A program made the position numbers and the translations under genes. From Astragalus membranaceus (taxonomy: Eukaryota; Streptophyta; Magnoliopsida; Fabales; Fabaceae): a DNA stretch of 64,000 nt. Below, in pieces: positions 11,537-24,448 of this stretch. The stretch covers positions 68,263,448 through 68,327,447 of the forward strand of contig CM076854.1 of NCBI GenBank assembly GCA_039519185.1, read 5' to 3'. Position 1 is the first letter of the stretch, and each line of letters starts with the position of its first letter. The notes under the pieces are model-generated. The model was not told the DNA's origin. It was given only the letters and a program-made list of their open reading frames with translations, and searched no databases.

Positions 11537-13665
11537 TGTAACAGCCCAAAATAATTAGTTAATTTATTTAATTAATTATCTAGGGTTTGTGTTTGAGAAA
11601 AATAAAATAAAATGATAGGAATAATTATTTAGGGATTTTATGTGATAGAATATTAGAAATAATTAGTTGTTAGTATATGTGGATAGGTGGTGGCGAATTA
11701 GATGTGTTAGTGGAGTCCCATGATTAAGTCATAAACTAAGAAAGCCCATGATTGGTTAAGTGAGCCTATAAATAAGGAGTTTTTAAGTTAGGGTTTCATT
11801 AGTTGAGAAAATTAGATTTTGTGAGAGAGTGAGAGCTAAGGAGTGGCGGCCAAGGCAAGGAAAAAGAGAGGAATTTCGTGGCTTCCATAGAGAAAAAGAA
11901 AGAGAGGAATTCGTGACCAAGAAAGAAAAGAGGAGGATCTTAGTTGCTGAATTTTGATGGTAGCTTGCTCACCAAGAGATAGGTGTTCTTCAATTATGAG
12001 GTAAGGGGGCTCTCGTTCATAGTTAATAATTTATAAACCACGAAATCATGGGGATTAGGTGTTAGGAGTAGTTGTTTAAATTGGTTCATAAAGTATTTGA
12101 GTGATTGGGTGATCGTTTGATATATATGTGGCTGAAGTGTGATGGTTGTTTGTGTTGTTGAATTCACTGTTTTGAGATGTTCTGACATAGGTTTAGTATT
12201 TCAGTGACTGAGAACGTTTTACTAATTGAAAAATTATGTGGTTTGTCATTTCGAAAACTTGATTGAATTCTTGTTAATTTTACGCTGGTTTGGTTGCGTT
12301 TAGAGTTGTGTAGCTCGAGATATGAATTCCACAAGTTAGGGTAATATTCTGGAAGCATTCTGGACATAGGTTCGGTATTTTTAAAACTGGGAACTTTCTG
12401 TTCGTCACAAAATTATGGGACTTTTTTTGTTAGAAAACAGACTTAATTTTGGTCACTTTGGCACTGGTTTGGTTAAATTTGGAGTAGTGTAGTTCGAGTT
12501 ATGAGCGTCCCAAGTCAGGTAAAATTTCTGGACTTAAACTAGGTATAGGTTCAGTGTTTCAGGTCTTGTGTCTTCAATTGAACTCTGTTTTGAACGATTC
12601 TTTTTCCATTAGAAACTATACTCAAATTGCTTTTGTTAAGGCTAAGGTTTTGTTCCATTTGGTCAAGTGTAAGTCAGTTTAGAGTGATTTGAAGTGGAAG
12701 GACAGAATCTGTCCGGTCTGGGAACCATTCGGGTTGTTTCTAAAAACTGTACTAACTGGCTAATAATGTAAAGGTGATGTTTATGACGATGTCGTGATGT
12801 GATTGTGATGTTTATGATGCATATTAATGGTGAATATATCTTGGTGATTGGTGAGTATATAAATTATTGGTGAGCAATATAAATACATCATTTGGTGTTT
12901 TGGTGTCGTGGTGCATAGTCATGGTGTCGCATAATCATATGCATTTCTGGTGAATAGGCCTCGGCCTCCTAAAATATTTTGGTGAATGCCCTCAAGGCAA
13001 TTTTGGTGAATGCCCTCAAGGCAATTTTGGTGATGGATCCACATGCATATGCCCAGTGGAGTTATGGGTTGCATTTCATACATTGCATACACGTCCTGTG
13101 TTTGATTGCGTCTTCTTAAACTAATGGTGTAACTGTAATCTGGGTGCAACTGTATTTGGTGCGACGGTACTTGGTGTAACAGTATTCGGCGTAACTGCAT
13201 TTGGTGTAACTGTATTGATGGTGTAGTTAAATTGATGGTATCCCTGGTGTGCCTATTATTCTGTGTTTCTTGTTTTATCTATTATTATCTATGTATTGAG
13301 ACTCACCCTACTGCGTCGTGTTGCCTCGTATGCCGGCAACCTGCAGGTGACGGTGACTGAAGGTGGTTAGAGATTCTTCTTCTAGTATGGTCGAGTCGGC
13401 TCTGATACGTAGCACTCGGGAGGGTTGTCCTTGTGTTTTTCCTTATGTGTTATGTATATGCCTTTCTAAGTTGTAAACCTTTTGAAGTATGATTGCCAAG
13501 TTAAACCTTTTATTTCCGCTGCGTGTTTTTGAAAAGAAGTTAGTTATAATTAAAGTACTCTGTTTGCGAAGTGGTTTTCCGGTTCGAAAAATGTGACACT
13601 CTTTTGGCGCGAAAAACTCTGATATTTTTTTTAATAAACCGTTGGGTAGAAAAAGGGGTGTTACA
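11537..13665 (+). repeat. 3' LTR of element D
   Basis: 2,129 bp, the same length as the 5' LTR, followed by GTCGG and the rest of element C's LTR. The 24 bp hairpin units lie at 12,976-13,023. Confidence 0.93.
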
Positions 13666-14329
13666 GTCGGCGTTCTAGGATGAATGAGCCGTACGGTCCA
13701 GGAATCCTAAAATCCCTATTCCAATAAAATCAAATCAACACACTTCAAATCATTTTCCAAACTCCAAAACCTCCATTTTCACAAATTAGGGGACTAAGCC
13801 AACTGTACAGTCGGATTAGTCATCATTTTAGGACAAATGAACTGATCACTCAGGAGTCCTAAGATCCCTATATTAAAAAATATCAACAAACAAACATTTT
13901 TCTACCAAGAACTACGTGTGATTTGATTCTCTACCAAGAGATACGTAGGAGCAGATGGGGGGCCCACATCTGTCAATTGCACTAATAAAAAACCTTTTTT
14001 AGTCTTTTCCTAAATAATCCCTTTCTTAAATTCAAATAAAATATCAATTTTCTTCTTTCTTTTTTCACAATAAAAGGGTAAAATAAACATTTTCAAAATT
14101 AATATTCTTTCCTACAACTAGTTAGCAGGTAACCTTCCTTAGGAAGGATGTCGTGGGGTGCTAATACCTTCCTCACGCATAACCGACTCCCGAACCCTTA
14201 TCTGGTCTCAAGGACCCTTATCCGTTCCAAAAGGGATTTTCCAATGTTTGCCCTTAAACTAAACTTTGGTGGCGGCTTCATTTTTGAACCTTCGAGGAAT
14301 CCTCACCCGGATTTTTCGGTCGCTACAGC

Positions 14330-14348
14330 TGGCGACTTCACTGGGGAC
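14330..14348 (+). other. primer-binding site of C (Ogre type)
   Basis: TGGCGACTTCACTGGGGAC, two bases after the LTR end. Ogre elements are known to use a tRNA-Arg-type site of this form. Confidence 0.8.
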
Positions 14349-15101
14349 AATTTAGAGAGTCAAACCTAGTCTAATTAGTTGTAGGATTAGTGGTTAATTT
14401 AATGTTTCTTTTTACCCTTCCCTTTCACCTTTTATTCTTGTTGCATGTTATATATTTATGTGATATGTAAACTTTAGGATAGAAGACCACTTCTTGTGTA
14501 TGTGTTTGTTTGTTTTGCAGCTTGGGGGGTATCACTGGCATTTTGCTCCTTCACACACTCCACTATCACATTTTTGCACACACGTGAGAATAGTCCTATA
14601 CCCGGACTGGAGAATAACCTAAGTTAGAATGAGACTGCGTAGTGATGGCCTACTGGATGTGCGTCCTGTTGGGTGGTCACGAAAGTCTCACCTAGAGTTT
14701 GGTCCCTCTTGAGAATGCTGACACTCCTAATAGCTTGCCTATTGTTGTTGATCAGTGTTCTTAATTGGGCTCGTTGGCTCTAGGAACCTTATGTAGGACT
14801 CTTTAGAGATACCCTTTTGAAAGGTTCACTCAATAGACAAGCCCTAGACCTATTCTCTAAGGAACCCTCGTAGGACACAAAGGAGCCTCATACCCCTGCA
14901 TTCAAACAAACACTGATACATTTTTCCGGTCTTCTTAAAAGAAAAAATTTCAAAAAATCATATGTTATTTTGACAAGTTATTTAGCATACCTCATGCATT
15001 TTTACTTATTCCTGTTCCTTTTTTTTTGCATGACATAAACTCCTTTTTACATCAACATTTCATGTACCGCCAGGAAATTGTAAGGCTTTCTTTCAGACAA
15101 G
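14349..15101 (+). other. element C leader between primer site and ORF1
   Basis: Non-coding. It is the 5' untranslated leader and presumably holds the packaging signal, but I see no specific motif. A pyrimidine-rich stretch followed by TTTTGCAG (14,512-14,519) resembles a splice acceptor; no partner donor is evident. Confidence 0.6.
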
Positions 15102-17063
15102 ATGGATCAAACGTTAAGACAGACCATACATTTGAAAATCAAGCAACCAAACCTACGAAGTCTGCGAGACCTAAGCAATAAAATGGCGCCTTGGCTCCGT
15201 GACTCCTTCACCGCCAAGTATGGGAATCTTTTAAGTCTGCTGAATATCAAGGTACAAGCTTAAGCTCTCACTGCATTGGGCCAGTATTATGATCCACCGT
15301 TACGGTGTTTCACCTTTCAAGACTATCAGCTGGCCCCGACCTTAGAAGAGTTTGAAAATATACTATGCTTCCCTCCAGCAAACAAAAAGCCATACCGATA
15401 TGTGGAAAATTATCCTATAGCTGAAAAACTGTCTGAAATATTAAAAATTCCAACATCACACTTGGCCAAGAAGATAATTGTAAAGAAGGGGGTAGAAGGT
15501 TTGACAAGATGGTACTTGGAAGAGGAAGCCTTGTTCTGGGCTGGTAAAGAAAATTGGGCTACATTCATGGACGTCTTCGCTCTCATCATCTATGGGGTTG
15601 TTCTATTTCCCAACGACGACGGCTATATTCATTACACTGCAATAGACGTTTTCTTAGCATTCAAACTCCGAGGACAAAATCCCACCTCAGCTGTTCTTGC
15701 TGACGTGTATTACACCATGCACGAACGTCACAAAAAACGATCAGGCTTGATCCTATGCTGTTTGCCTGTATTGTATCGCTGGTTCACTTCTCACATCTTC
15801 AAAAGAAATCATCATATAGAGGTCAGGGGTAAGACAGAATGGGCCCAATACATCGCCGGCCTCAAAGGGAGTGACATTTCTTGGTATTCTCGGGACCAAA
15901 ACATAGAAGAAATCGTCTATCAGTGTGGTGATTTCCCAAATGTCCCCCTCATAGGGACTAAAGGCTGCATCAACTACAATCCCGCCATCGCTTTGAGGCA
16001 GTTGGGTTATCCTATGATGAATCCACCCCCGGAAGAATCTTTACTCTCATTTGTACTGGAGAAGAGAGGTTCGGAAGATCTTGATACACTAAGAAAGATT
16101 AGTCGGGCTTGGGGCAAAATATCCAGAAAAGGTCATGAACTAGGGCCCAGAGGCATTGATGCCAAAGAAAGCTACATCCAGTGGGTCAAAACTAGAGCCC
16201 AAGAAATTGGACTACCATTCCGTCTGGCAACTCCGGTCACCCCCGAGATTCCTCCGCCTATCCCTATACTCGATGAAGATCTAGAGAAACTCCAAGTCGC
16301 CTTGTCCAAAGCAGAACAAGAAAAGGCAGAATTGCAAGCTAAACTAAAGAAAGTGCTCCAAGAAAATGCTGATTTGCAACGGGAAAGTATCTCGAAAAGA
16401 AAACGCCTGGCTGAATGTAATGAAAGGGAGCGGGCTGGAAAAGAAAAAATGCACCGCCTGCAAGAAAGTCTCATGGGCGCAAACGAAGAGCTCAAAGTGC
16501 GCAATCGAGAGAGAGATCGGGCCATAGACAATGCATATGAATGGGAAAAACAACTGACCAAGTGTGCCGCGAATGAGAGAACACTACGAAACCAGCTCGA
16601 AGATATGAAACCTCAGCTAGAGGGAATGACTGCTGAATGTGAGAATAGGCTGGTAATTGAAAGAAAGGCCAGAGAAGTGATACAAAAGAAGCTTGAAGAG
16701 TATCAAGAAGCTCTGCAGGAAGAATGCAAGAAAACCATCGACCTAAAGGCTTATGCCGAATATCAAGACAAAATCTATGATGACCTTAACAAGGAACATG
16801 TGTTTTTGAAAGAGCATTATGTGAAGCTGAATGACGACTATGAGTACTGGAGGAACAAATTCTCCCAGTTAGCTGAGCTAGCAAATGAGGCTGTCAGAGA
16901 GATCCCCAGACACCTAATAGCAGCGGACTTTGCCAGAGATAAAGACACGCCCATCGAGATTACAAGATTCATTGATTTTTGTAAACGTCTTGTTACTGTG
17001 TTAAAAATTAAAGGACGTTATCCTGGTTTCATGGAAAAAGATGTAGTCCGCCAGTTTGCTTGA
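15102..17063 (+). pseudogene. Ogre ORF1 protein (function unknown), one premature stop
   Basis: The frame opens at ATG 15,102 (MDQTLRQTIHLK...), has an in-frame TAA at 15,261-15,263, and is then open to 17,063 (about 654 codons in all). The part after the stop begins near YYDPPLRCFTFQDYQLAPTLEEFE, a signature of the extra ORF upstream of gag in Ogre/Tat elements. It continues through a conserved globular region (about 15,280-16,220). The C-terminal half (about 16,260-16,900) is rich in K/E/L heptads and should be a long coiled coil. The biochemical role of ORF1 is not known; it may bind nucleic acid or Gag. The single stop is the only break I see. Confidence 0.85.
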
Positions 17064-17295
17064 TTGTTTTTCATATATAAGACTCGTTCGTTCTGTTTTG
17101 AACTTTGAATCTATTTTGTGTTGAATAGAAACTTACAATTCTCCTGGCGTAACACGAAAGCATACATTTGCACTCCATGCATATTCATTCATTCATTCAT
17201 TCATGTACTTACGTCGAAAAACTTGAAAAAAAACAGAGTGAAAAGGCAAACTGGTTCATCAACATCGCTACCGGACTCGTTCTCAAGCAAAGAAG

Positions 17296-20200
17296 ATGGC
17301 CGAAGAAGATAATCAGGCTCTGAGAGAAGACATGGCAAAACTGAAGGATCAAATGAGCGAGATGATGGTATTGAAAGATCAAATGGCCGAACTCATGAAA
17401 CTCCTCGAGAAAAGAAGCGCAGATGAAAATTCCTCGGCAGGGAATACTGAGAACAATGCTTCGAGCCTTCCTCCTCCCAGCTCCGAGCCTCCATACACCG
17501 CTGGAGTGAACATCCAGGGCTACCCATGGCCCCCTTACGGTCTCCCAGCTGGTTATACTCCTCCTACCATGGAGGTCAATCTAGAGGGGGGACCTTCGGG
17601 AGTCGCTGGACCTTCGGGAGTCGCTGGACCTTCAACTCAAAATACAAATGCAGAAATATCGCAAGCTCACTTCTCAAGTCCTACGACTGCACCTCAGGTC
17701 ATTCCACAGGGTTATACTCCGTCACCAGTAGTAATTCATCACGCTCCTACTCCCAATTCGCACATCTTGAATGCGAACTCCGCTGCAATACCAATGGTAC
17801 CTCCTCACTACAACATGAGAAGACCCACTCATAACTACTCAATGGAGGACTCTCAGCCCAAGGATAAGTATCAAATGCTTGAAGAGCGCGTGAGAGCAAT
17901 CGAAGGATCCAATGTCGGTGCAAGGGACGCGTACGACCTATGTCTTGTCCCAAATGTGGCCATCCCTCCTAAATTCAAAGTGCCAGACTTCGACAAATAT
18001 AGAGGTTCAACCTGTCCAGCAAGCCATCTGACCATGTACTGCAGGAAAATGGCCGCATTCGCACATGATGACAAACTGCTCATCCATTACTTTCAAGACA
18101 GCCTAGCTGAGTCAGCTTCGAATTGGTACATGCAGTTGGAACGTGCTCACATCAGATGCTGGAAAGACCTAGCAGACGCTTTTTTAAAGCACTATAAGTA
18201 CAACACTGATATGGCACCTGATAGGACACATCTATAGAATATGGTGAAAGGGGATAACGAGTCCTTTAAGGAATACGCTCAACGCTGGAGAGGGTTAGCA
18301 GCACAAGTAGCACCGCCTTTGCTGGAAAAAGAAATGGTAACAATGTTCATGGATACTTTACAGTCGCCCTTCTACGACAGATTGGTAGGGAGTGTATCCT
18401 CAAGCTTCTCGGATATGGTCATCATAGGAGAGAGGTTAGAGAATGGTTTAAGGAATGGAAAGATTGCACACAGCTTCACCGGAACCAATAGCCAGAAAAA
18501 GCCTTTCGCTGGTTTTCCCAAAAGAAGAGAGGGGGAAACTAACGCAATCACTGGAGCCGGAAAACCCTCCTACACTAAACCGCCACAAGCCTATCAATTC
18601 CCTACCCAAACACCACCAGCCTCACCTCACCAAAACCTTCCCAGCTACAGACCACAAAATTACCCCGAGAGGAAGCCTGTTAGCTTTGACCCGATACCCA
18701 TGTCGTACACAGAGCTGTTTAACCATCTCATCGATCACAACCTAATCACTCCCCGTCCGATGAGACCTATTCAGCCTCCTTTCCCAAAAAACTACGACCC
18801 AAATGCTACCTGTGGGTTCCACGCTGGAGCAGTCGGCCATTCCACTGAAAACTGCAAAGCTTTGAAATATGTGGTACAAGACCTAATCGAATCCAAATGG
18901 CTGAATTTCAAAGAAGACGGCCCAAATGTTGCCACTAACCCTCTGCCAGGGCATGGGAACTCCTCTGTTAATGCTGTTGAAATTTTTGAAGAGGAGTCCT
19001 TAATCAGAATGGTGGAAGATATCAGCACACCTCTAAGCATTATCCATGCTGAATCGTGCCACTTCGGAGTTGTTATGAAGGGATGCGCCGGAAAAGATTT
19101 ATGTACCAACCCTCGCTGTGCCGGGACATGCGAAGCATTCAAGCCAGTCCTTCAAGATCTGCTGGACCGACATATAATACAAGTGGGATTTCAAAAGAGG
19201 GAGGATCAAGTGTCAACCATCCTATCAAGCAATGGCCAGGACAAGGATACCCGGAAGCCGCTAGAGATCCGCTACACTAAGGACTCGAAGTCGTCCCTGG
19301 GTACACCTAAACCAATCACTATCCAAGTGCCTACTCCCTTCCCCTACAGGGACACCAAAGCAGTCCCCTGGAATTACAGCGCGAAAGTCCAAGTGAAAGG
19401 TTCTCAGAATAGCCCTGACGTCATTAACATCTCAGGGGTTAGTGGAATGACTCGTAGCGGGCGTATCTATGCCCCTGAAAGACTCGGTGGAGGGAAAACA
19501 AGAGAAGAAGAAGAAAGAACCCGCAAGGGCAAAGACAAAGAAGTAGAACCTGTTGATAAGAATGCAGGCCAAAGGACACTGTCTGAACAGGAAGCCGGCG
19601 AATTCTTAAAGCTTATGAGGCAGAGTGAGTATAAGGTGGTTGACCAGCTGAATCAGACCCCTGCTAAGATATCTCTGTTATCATTATTGCTCAGCTCAGA
19701 AGCTCATCGGGCGGCATTGATGAAGGTATTGAACGAGGCCTATGTCACTCACGATATCACAGTGGGTCAGTTTGATGGGATCGTTGGGAACATTGTTGCA
19801 AGCAACTACCTCACTTTTACTGATGACGAGATTCCGGCCGAAGGGAGAGGGCACAACAGGGCTTTACACATCTCCGTGAAATGCGGAGAGTACTCACTTG
19901 CTCGAGTGCTCATTGACAATGGATCGTCCTTGAATGTGTTACCCAAATCGACCATGGAAAAGTTGCATGTGGATTGTTCATACATGAGACCCAGCTCTAT
20001 ATTGGTCAGGGCCTTTGATGGATCAAGAAGAGAGGTCGTCGGAGAGATGGAGTTACCTGTACAGGTAGGTCCAGAAGTCTTCGTAGTGACTTTCCAAATA
20101 ATGGATATCAATCCATCTTACAGCTGTCTTTTGGGGAGACCATGGATACATTCTGTCGGGGCTGTTCCCTCCTCTCTACATCAGAGGCTTAAGTTCATAG

Positions 20201-20793
20201 TGAACAACAAGCTAGTAGTTATTTTTGGTGAAGAAGAAATGCTAGTGAATAGGTCGTCTGCTGCCCGCTGCATTGAGGCTGCCGAAGAATCGCTCGAGAC
20301 TGCCTTCCAAGCATTAGAAATTGCAAATGCCACCTCGGTGAGGGGAGAAGTCCTTCCACTGAAGCCTAAATTGTCCAAGGCTGCCTTAATGGTTGCTAAA
20401 GTCATGATAGGCAAAGGTTACCAAGCTGGAAGCGGTTTAGGGAGGACTGAACAAGGGATACTGACCCCGATACAATTGCAGGGAAACAAAGACAGACATG
20501 GGATAGGATACTGGGTCGGTCGTGCTGACAAGAGAAGAATAGCTGAGGAAAAGAAGGAGCGGAGGATATCCAAGCTTGAAGGTAGAGAGGCAAGCATGAA
20601 GAAAATCATCATCGGCGACATCAAGTTAAACTTTCGGAGCGCGGGAATGCTGAATCCAAATCAGATTGCAACCATTGAAGATGATCTAAATGCCGGAGAT
20701 GGCGTCGCCAGCCTTGTGCGCCCTTGTCCTGCAAGTGAAAAGCTTAATAATTGGGAGATTGTTGAATTCCCCGTAGTTTTTAGTCCAAAGTAA
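17296..20793 (+). pseudogene. gag-pro: element C gag-protease with G-patch, one premature TAG
   Basis: Starts at ATG 17,296 (MAEEDNQALRED), with a short N-terminal coiled coil, a Pro/Ser-rich linker with a doubled GPSGVA, and then the capsid core FKVPDFDKYRGSTCPASHL and ASNWYMQLE. An in-frame TAG at 18,235-18,237 splits it; the same frame continues with FKEYAQRWRGLAAQVAPPL. Further on are a Cys/His motif, CGFHAGAVGHSTENC (about 18,811-18,855), a retropepsin-like site, LIDNGSSLNVLP (about 19,908-19,943), and a G-patch, GYQAGSGLGRTEQGI (about 20,416-20,460), as known in Ogre/Tat elements. The active site reads D-N-G. The frame ends at TAA 20,791-20,793, inside a likely intron, so translation may continue into pol after splicing. 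Confidence 0.88.
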
Positions 20794-20997
20794 TTTTCCT
20801 GTAATGCAATCCTTTGGCTCTGCCCAAGGCCTTAGGACATTTCATTAGGGCACACATGTTTTCTTTTCAGTATTATCATTAATGAAACGTTGTTTTGAAT
20901 TCTCCAATGAATTTCCACTTTCCTTTTCCCTTTTCATTTGCTTTGGTCTTTTTCTTTTATTCGTTCTTATTTATTCCGTCAATTTCGCTAAATGCAG
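20790..20997 (+). other. predicted intron between protease and reverse transcriptase
   Basis: A donor AAA|GTAATT at 20,790 and an acceptor AATGCAG at 20,991-20,997 sit after a long T/C-rich tract (20,920-20,985). Removing the 208 bases joins the gag-pro frame (two bases of a codon at 20,788-20,789) to the pol frame (third base at 20,998) with no stop. An intron at this site is an established Ogre feature; the exact bases here are my inference. Confidence 0.75.
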
Positions 20998-23900
20998 ATC
21001 TAAAAAAATTATCTTTGAAAATAACGACGCTGATAACTCATGCTGTAACTTTGACCACCCTATTAATCAAACTGAGGAAGATATTGAAGATAACTGGGAA
21101 ACCCCTCCAGAGTTGATGAGAATGATGGAACAAGAGAATAAGGTGATCCAGCCCCACGAGGAATCGACCGAAACAATTAACTTGGGCACAGAAGAAGACA
21201 AGAGAGAAATCAAGATCGGCACCACAATGAAAGACAGCGAACGGGAGAAACTGGTACGACTTTTGTTCGAATATGTCGACATTTTTGCATGGACATATCA
21301 AGACATGCCCGGACTAGACACCAACATAGTCGAACACAAACTACCAGTGAAATCCGAATGCCCACCGGTGAAACAGAAATTAAGAAGAATGAAGCCGGAT
21401 ATGTCAATGAAAATCCGAGACGAGGTTAAGAAGCAATTCGATGCTGGGTTCTTAGCAGTAGTCAAATACCCTCAATGGGTCGCCAACATTGTTCCAGTTC
21501 CAAAAAAAGATGGGAAGGTTCGGATGTGTGTCGATTATCGAGATTTGAACAGAGCTAGCCCTAAAGATGATTTTCCTCTGCCTCACATTGATGTCCTGGT
21601 AGACAGCACAGCACAACACTCTCTCTTCTCCTTCATGGATGGGTATTCCGGATATAACCAAATCAAGATGGCCCCTGAGGATATGGAGAAAACCACCTTC
21701 ATCACTCTCTGGGGTACATTCTGTTACAAAGTAATGCCATTCGGACTGAAGAATGCTGGTGCAACTTACCAAAGGGCAATGGTAGCATTATTCCATGATA
21801 TGATGCATAAAGAAATAGAGGTCTACGTGGATGATATGATTGCAAAATCCAAGACTGAGGAAGAACATGTCGTTAATCTGCAAAAACTCTTCGAACGTCT
21901 GAGGAAGTTCAAACTCAGATTAAATCCTGCCAAATGCACTTTCGGTGTAAAATCAGGAAAGCTCTTGGGTTTCATAGTCAGTCAAAGGGGAATAGAGGTA
22001 GATCCAGCCAAGGTACGAGCAATTCTTGAAATGCCGGCGCCAAAAACCGAGAAAGAGGTTCGTGGATTCTTGGGAAGATTGAATTACATTTCCAGATTCA
22101 TATCCCAATTAACATCCACCTGTGAGCCCATCTTCAAATTATTGTGCAAGAACCAAGAGACAAAGTGGAACGGTAACTGCCAAGAAGCCTTTGAGAAGAT
22201 CAAGAGGTATCTCCAAAATCCACCAGTCCTAATGCCACCTGTATCTGGCAGACCTCTCATCTTGTACCTAACAGTGCTAGACAAATCAATGGGTTGTGTG
22301 CTGGGGCAACATGACGAGTCCGGAAGGAAGGAGCATGCCATTTACTATCTCAGCAAGAAGTTCACTGAATGCGAGACCAGATACTCGTTGTTGGAAAAAA
22401 CGTGTTGTGCTTTGGCCTGGGCTGCACACCGTCTAAGGCAGTATATGCTAAGCCATACTACTTGGTTGGTATCTAAAATGGATCCAATCAAATACATCTT
22501 TGAAAAACCCGCACTCACAGGGAGAATTGCTCGCTGGCAAATGCTGCTATCTGAATACGACATCCTGTACGTTACCCAAAAAGCAATCAAAGGTAGTGCA
22601 TTGGCTGAATACTTGGCACACCAACCCATGGAGGATTACCAATCAATGCAATGCGATTTCCCCGATGAAGATATAATGGCTCTATTCGGAGAAGGAAAGT
22701 CTCCAGGCGACGAAAGGTGGAGAATGTCATTTGATGGCGCTTCCAATCTATGGGGGCATAGGGTCGGAGCTGTATTGATTTCCCCAGATAACCGCTTCAT
22801 ACCGTGTACTGCTAGATTGAGTTTCTATTGCACCAACAACATCGCGGAATATGAAGCATGTATTCTGGGCATCCAAGCGGCCCTCGAGTGGAAGGTTAAG
22901 AGACTCGATGTATATGGAGACTCGGCCTTGGTCATCTATCAAATAAGAGGTGACTGGGAGACCAGAGATTCCAAGTTGATCCCCTATCGCGATCACGTCC
23001 AAAAGATGATCGAACAGTTTGACGAGATCACCTTCCACCATTTCCCTCGTGAAGAAAATCAGTTGGCAGACGCCTTAGCAACTTTGTCGTCAATGTTCAA
23101 TATCAATGACAACAAGAGTCTGACGCTCATCCGAATTCAACATCGAGATCTGCCAGCACATCATTGTATGGAAATTGAAGAAGAACCCGACAGTGAACCT
23201 TGGTATTACGACATCAAGCAATATATAATAAACAGAGAATACCCTCCTGGTGCCACAGAGAATGATAAAAGAACGCTCAGGAGATTGTCAATGGGTTTCT
23301 TTCTAAATGGGGAAGTACTTTATAAAAGAAATCACGATATGGTCCTCCTCCGATGTGTGGCAAAAGAGGAAGCAGGAAGGATTATGAAAGACGTCCACGA
23401 AGGCTCGTTCGACGCTCATTCTAATGGGCATACAATGGCAAGAAAGATCTTGAGGGCTGGCTACTACTGGTTGTCAATGGAGACCGATTGCTTTAACTAT
23501 GTGAGGAAGTGTCATAAATGTCAAATCTATGCTAATAACATTCATGTGCCGCCCGCTTCTTTGAACGTTTTAGCAGCACCATGGCCGTTCTCAATGTGGG
23601 GCATGGATGTCATCGGTCCTATCGAACCTAAAGCATCGAACGGTCATCGCTTCATCCTGGTTGCTATTGATTATTTCACCAAGTGGGTCGAAGCCGCTTC
23701 TTATACCAGTGTAACGAAATCTGTGGTCGTCAAGTTCATAAAAAGGGACTTGGTCTGCCGTTACGGCCTTCCAAATAAGATAATCACAGATAACGGGACC
23801 AACCTGAATAACAAGATGATGAAAGAGTTGTGTGAGGATTTCAAAATTCAACACCATAACTCTTCTCCATACCGTCCAAAGATGAATGGGGCGGTCGAAG

Positions 23901-24448
23901 CGGCAAACAAGAATATAAAGAAGATCGTGCAAAAAATGGTAGTGACATTCAAGGATTGGCATGAAATGCTTCCCTTCGCCCTACACGGATACCGAACTTC
24001 AGTTCGCACGTCAACAGGGGCAACTCCATTTTCGCTAGTATACGGGATGGAAGCAGTTCTTCCCATCGAAGTTGAAATACCCTCTCTACGAGTGCTGATG
24101 GAAACGAAATTAGAAGAAGCGGAATGGGTTCAAGCTCGTCTCGATCAGTTGAATCTCATCGAAGAAAAGAGAGTAGTCGCTCTGTGTCATGGGCAGTTGT
24201 ACCAGCAAAGAATGAAGAAAGCCTTCGAGAAGAACGTTCGTCCTCGACAGTTTCAGGAAGGAGACCTAGTGCTCAAGAAGATTCTGCCTATCCAAAAAGA
24301 TTCTCGGGGGAAATGGACCCCTAATTATGAAGGACCCTATGTGGTGAAGAAAGCATTCTCTGGAGGGGAATTAATCCTCACAAAAATGGATGGTGATGAC
24401 CTCCCACTCCCAGTGAACTTAGATGCAGTCAAGAAGTACTATGCCTAA
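20998..24448 (+). CDS. pol: element C pol: RT, RNase H, archaeal-type RNase H, integrase
   Basis: The frame is open from 20,882 but most plausibly enters by splicing at 20,998. RT: VPKKDGKVRMCVDYRDLN, FSFMDGYSGYNQI and the catalytic YVDDM (about 21,822-21,836). First RNase H: about 22,255-22,460. Second, archaeal-type RNase H: RMSFDGASNLWGHRVGAVL with the NIAEYEA motif and the terminal ADALATLSS (about 22,720-23,090). Integrase: an H-H-C-C zinc region ending CHKCQIY (about 23,420-23,530), then the D-D-E core with MDVIGP, ITDNGTN and the NGAVEAANK glutamate (23,605-23,925). It ends with a short basic tail at TAA 24,448, with no chromodomain. No break is visible. It copies element RNA and inserts the cDNA. 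Confidence 0.92.

Larger units (their letters stand above)
9115..13665 (+). mobile_element. element D, Ty3/gypsy internal-deletion derivative
   Basis: Two 2,129 bp LTRs (9,115-11,243 and 11,537-13,665) flank only 293 bp, with GTCGG target duplications at 9,110-9,114 and 13,666-13,670. The internal stretch keeps the primer site TGGTATCAGAGC (11,248-11,259). Near the right end it keeps the pol-end/polypurine segment AATTTCGAGGACGAAATTCT ... AAGTGGGGGAGAGT seen in chromodomain elements such as E. About nine LTR differences (0.42%) make it the youngest layer of this stack. It cannot move on its own. Confidence 0.92.
7755..14327 (+). repeat. 5' LTR of element C, 5'-truncated and interrupted by D
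   Basis: It matches 27,108-29,125 of the 3' LTR (about 2,017 bp once element D and one GTCGG copy are removed) and ends CGCTACA before the primer site. The left end begins at TAGGGTTTAGATC, deep inside the LTR. Small frames within it (for example 8,176-8,439) recur in the 3' LTR and look non-genic. Confidence 0.9.
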
